Positions 62,586 through 64,000 of a stretch of DNA of 64,000 nucleotides are shown one piece after another. Below the pieces are notes generated by a model. It did not search any database, was not told the origin of the DNA, and worked only from the letters and a program-made list of their open reading frames with translations. The stretch comes from Haloplasma contractile SSD-17B (GTDB taxonomy: Bacteria; Bacillota_I; Bacilli_A; Haloplasmatales; Haloplasmataceae). A program made the translations under genes and the position numbers. The stretch's first letter is position 1, and the number at the start of each line of letters is the position of its first letter. The DNA lies in the NCBI RefSeq assembly GCF_000215935.2, contig NZ_AFNU02000001.1, positions 62,001 through 126,000 on the forward strand, read 5' to 3'.

Positions 62586-64000
62586 ATGACAACATTAAAT
62601 CAGAAAAATAGAAGTATAATTGAGAAATTACAGCGTTACATATTCTTGATTTTCTCATTGCCAATTACATTATTCATTGTATTTTTTATCATATATGAAC
62701 GAAATGAAGAGTATGTTGAAGCCAAAGAGGAATTGCGTTTAATCGTTCGTAATCAAGAGTTGTTAATCAAGAATCATATTACAACATTAGAGGATAACAG
62801 TAATTATATTACCGATTTATTTCCGTTTGATGAATATTTTAACTATGGATTCTCTCAAATTAAAACAACTGATGCACTTATTTTACAAAAATACATTAAA
62901 CAAACTCAATACAAATCGAACATATATGTTTTTAACGCTAATAAAGAACATGTTTTTTCTTATGGTTGTCTGTTACCAGAGAAAGGTTCTAATCAAGATG
63001 TGTCCAATAATTGTAAATTTGAAAATACTGAATCAATTACTGAAATGTATGGTTATTATTACAGACCACAAGAAATACTAAGAGAAACAAAAAGTGATCA
63101 CAGTACTTTCAATTCTATTCGTCCTGGTATAGCCATGCATACGCCTGAAACTGGTGTTATAAATGCTGTTCAGCTAGATAAGGAGAATACGAAAAAAATT
63201 AACATAGTACTAAGTGAAAATGACTTTTCAATTACAATCCGTGCTTTTCTAGGTGATGAGTCTGATAACGTCTATACAATTAATCGTATATATGACCGTC
63301 ATACAGGGAAATTTATAGGATTACTTGTTATCGAATTTATGGAGGATGATTTAGTAGAGTCTATTATACAAAAAAGGATTACGAATCATCCGACCTATTT
63401 TATGGAGAAAAAAGGGAGGATTGTTTTCACTCCACACTACAATCAGGCATTATATAAAGAAATTAAGCAACATATAAAAAATGAAGAGTCCGAGGGATTC
63501 ATGGATTACATTGATGAAAATAAGAATGGAAAATTAGCTTACTTTAAACGGTTAAACTCATCAACCCTAAACGAATACTACATATATAGCGAGGTAGAAT
63601 TTGATCATTTATATGGTTCTCTATTCAATAAATACATTCTAGTAATCTCAATTATATTTGGGACCTTCTTACTTGCATATTTCGGTTTGCGAAAATTTTT
63701 AATTACATCGGTCTCGGTGCCTTTAAAAGATATTACTCGAACAATAAAAAATATAGGTAAAGATGAGATGAAGGACATTAATAAGAATATCTTAGAAATG
63801 CGTTTTGATTCAGAAATTAATGATTTAGCAAAAGAAGTTAATCAATTGAATCATGATTTGATTCAATATTATGAGGAGTTAGATGTCGAAAAGGAAAAAG
63901 CGATGCAAGAGGCCGTGAGTGCTAATAATGCAAAATCTATTTTCTTAGCAAACATGACACATGAAATGAGAACGCCTCTAAATTCAGTAATAGGCTACAC
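62586..64000 (+). CDS. Sensor histidine kinase, N-terminal part (cut by the window end)
   Basis: The frame is open from the ATG at 62586 to the last base (471 codons). Residues 17-38 form the first membrane helix. About 310 residues (39-348) lie outside the membrane and are expected to be the sensor. A second helix covers about 349-370, followed by a HAMP-like and coiled-coil linker. The HisKA box is FLANMTHEMRTPLNSVIGY, with the phosphorylated His at residue 459. The sensor region shows no familiar domain by eye, though Cache-like folds are often cryptic; it contains a few cysteines. The ATP-binding domain and any fused receiver lie beyond the window. The SD AGGGGGGA is strong. Confidence 0.88.
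   Translation, partial: MTTLNQKNRSIIEKLQRYIFLIFSLPITLFIVFFIIYERNEEYVEAKEELRLIVRNQELLIKNHITTLEDNSNYITDLFPFDEYFNYGFSQIKTTDALILQKYIKQTQYKSNIYVFNANKEHVFSYGCLLPEKGSNQDVSNNCKFENTESITEMYGYYYRPQEILRETKSDHSTFNSIRPGIAMHTPETGVINAVQLDKENTKKINIVLSENDFSITIRAFLGDESDNVYTINRIYDRHTGKFIGLLVIEFMEDDLVESIIQKRITNHPTYFMEKKGRIVFTPHYNQALYKEIKQHIKNEESEGFMDYIDENKNGKLAYFKRLNSSTLNEYYIYSEVEFDHLYGSLFNKYILVISIIFGTFLLAYFGLRKFLITSVSVPLKDITRTIKNIGKDEMKDINKNILEMRFDSEINDLAKEVNQLNHDLIQYYEELDVEKEKAMQEAVSANNAKSIFLANMTHEMRTPLNSVIGY

Noticed and set aside
62827-63081. 84-codon plus-strand frame inside the kinase gene
   Set aside because: The +1 frame of the long kinase reading frame, which is open to the window end; no SD.

Overview
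The window is AT-rich chromosomal DNA of a low-GC Gram-positive (Firmicutes) bacterium. Genes are densely packed, most start with ATG behind strong AGGAGG-type Shine-Dalgarno (SD) sequences, and Rho-independent terminators are abundant. The order priA-fmt-rsmB-rlmN-rsgA-rpe-thiN-spoVM-rpmB-yloU-fakA-recG-plsX-rnc-smc-ftsY-ylxM-ffh, followed by rsmD-coaD-ylbJ, is recognisably the Bacillus subtilis arrangement. Two features lean towards the Mollicutes side of the Bacilli: an SMC with short arms (953 residues) and an OppF with a large insertion. Sporulation genes are nevertheless present (spoVM, ylbJ, a cse60-like gene, a SpoVAF/GerA-family gene). A deep-branching lineage near Haloplasma or Turicibacter would fit; this is inference and the species cannot be fixed from the sequence alone.

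Layout. 1-6.3 kb: a five-gene oligopeptide ABC importer (oppABCDF). 6.4-10.2 kb: a perfect sigma-A promoter, a leucine T-box riboswitch (specifier CUA), then an NmrA-like oxidoreductase gene and leuS. 10.4-19 kb: single transcription units, namely a giant double 2-hydroxyacyl-CoA dehydratase activase, an ABC exporter, a PHP phosphoesterase and an alpha/beta hydrolase. 19.1-22.5 kb (minus strand): murE and rqcH. 22.7-32.7 kb: gmk-rpoZ, priA-fmt-cyclophilin, a flavin reductase, yitT, cse60-like, nif3, rsmB and a frameshifted PH-domain gene. 32.9-39.5 kb: rlmN, rsgA, rpe-thiN, the 28-codon spoVM, rpmB (minus), yloU and fakA. 40.4-51.5 kb: recG, GNAT-plsX-rnc, smc, and ftsY-ylxM-ffh. 51.5-53.5 kb (minus): a split chromate-type transporter, ybjQ and a membrane microprotein. 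54.1-62.1 kb: rsmD-coaD, ylbJ (minus), feoA-feoB, a Tyr/Gln/Pro/Met-rich unknown, a frameshifted CPBP protease and a SpoVAF-like protein. From 62.6 kb: a sensor histidine kinase cut by the window end.

The genes serve translation and ribosome maturation (leuS, fmt, rsmB, rlmN, rsgA, rsmD, rpmB, rqcH), envelope and lipid precursors (murE, plsX, fakA, coaD), chromosome and protein-targeting machinery (smc, recG, priA, ftsY, ffh), transport (Opp, Feo, ABC exporter) and endospore biology. Two genes are broken by +1 changes in homopolymers (A9 and G6). These are either sequencing errors or slippage/phase-variable tracts. No tRNA, rRNA, IS element, prophage or CRISPR array was seen.
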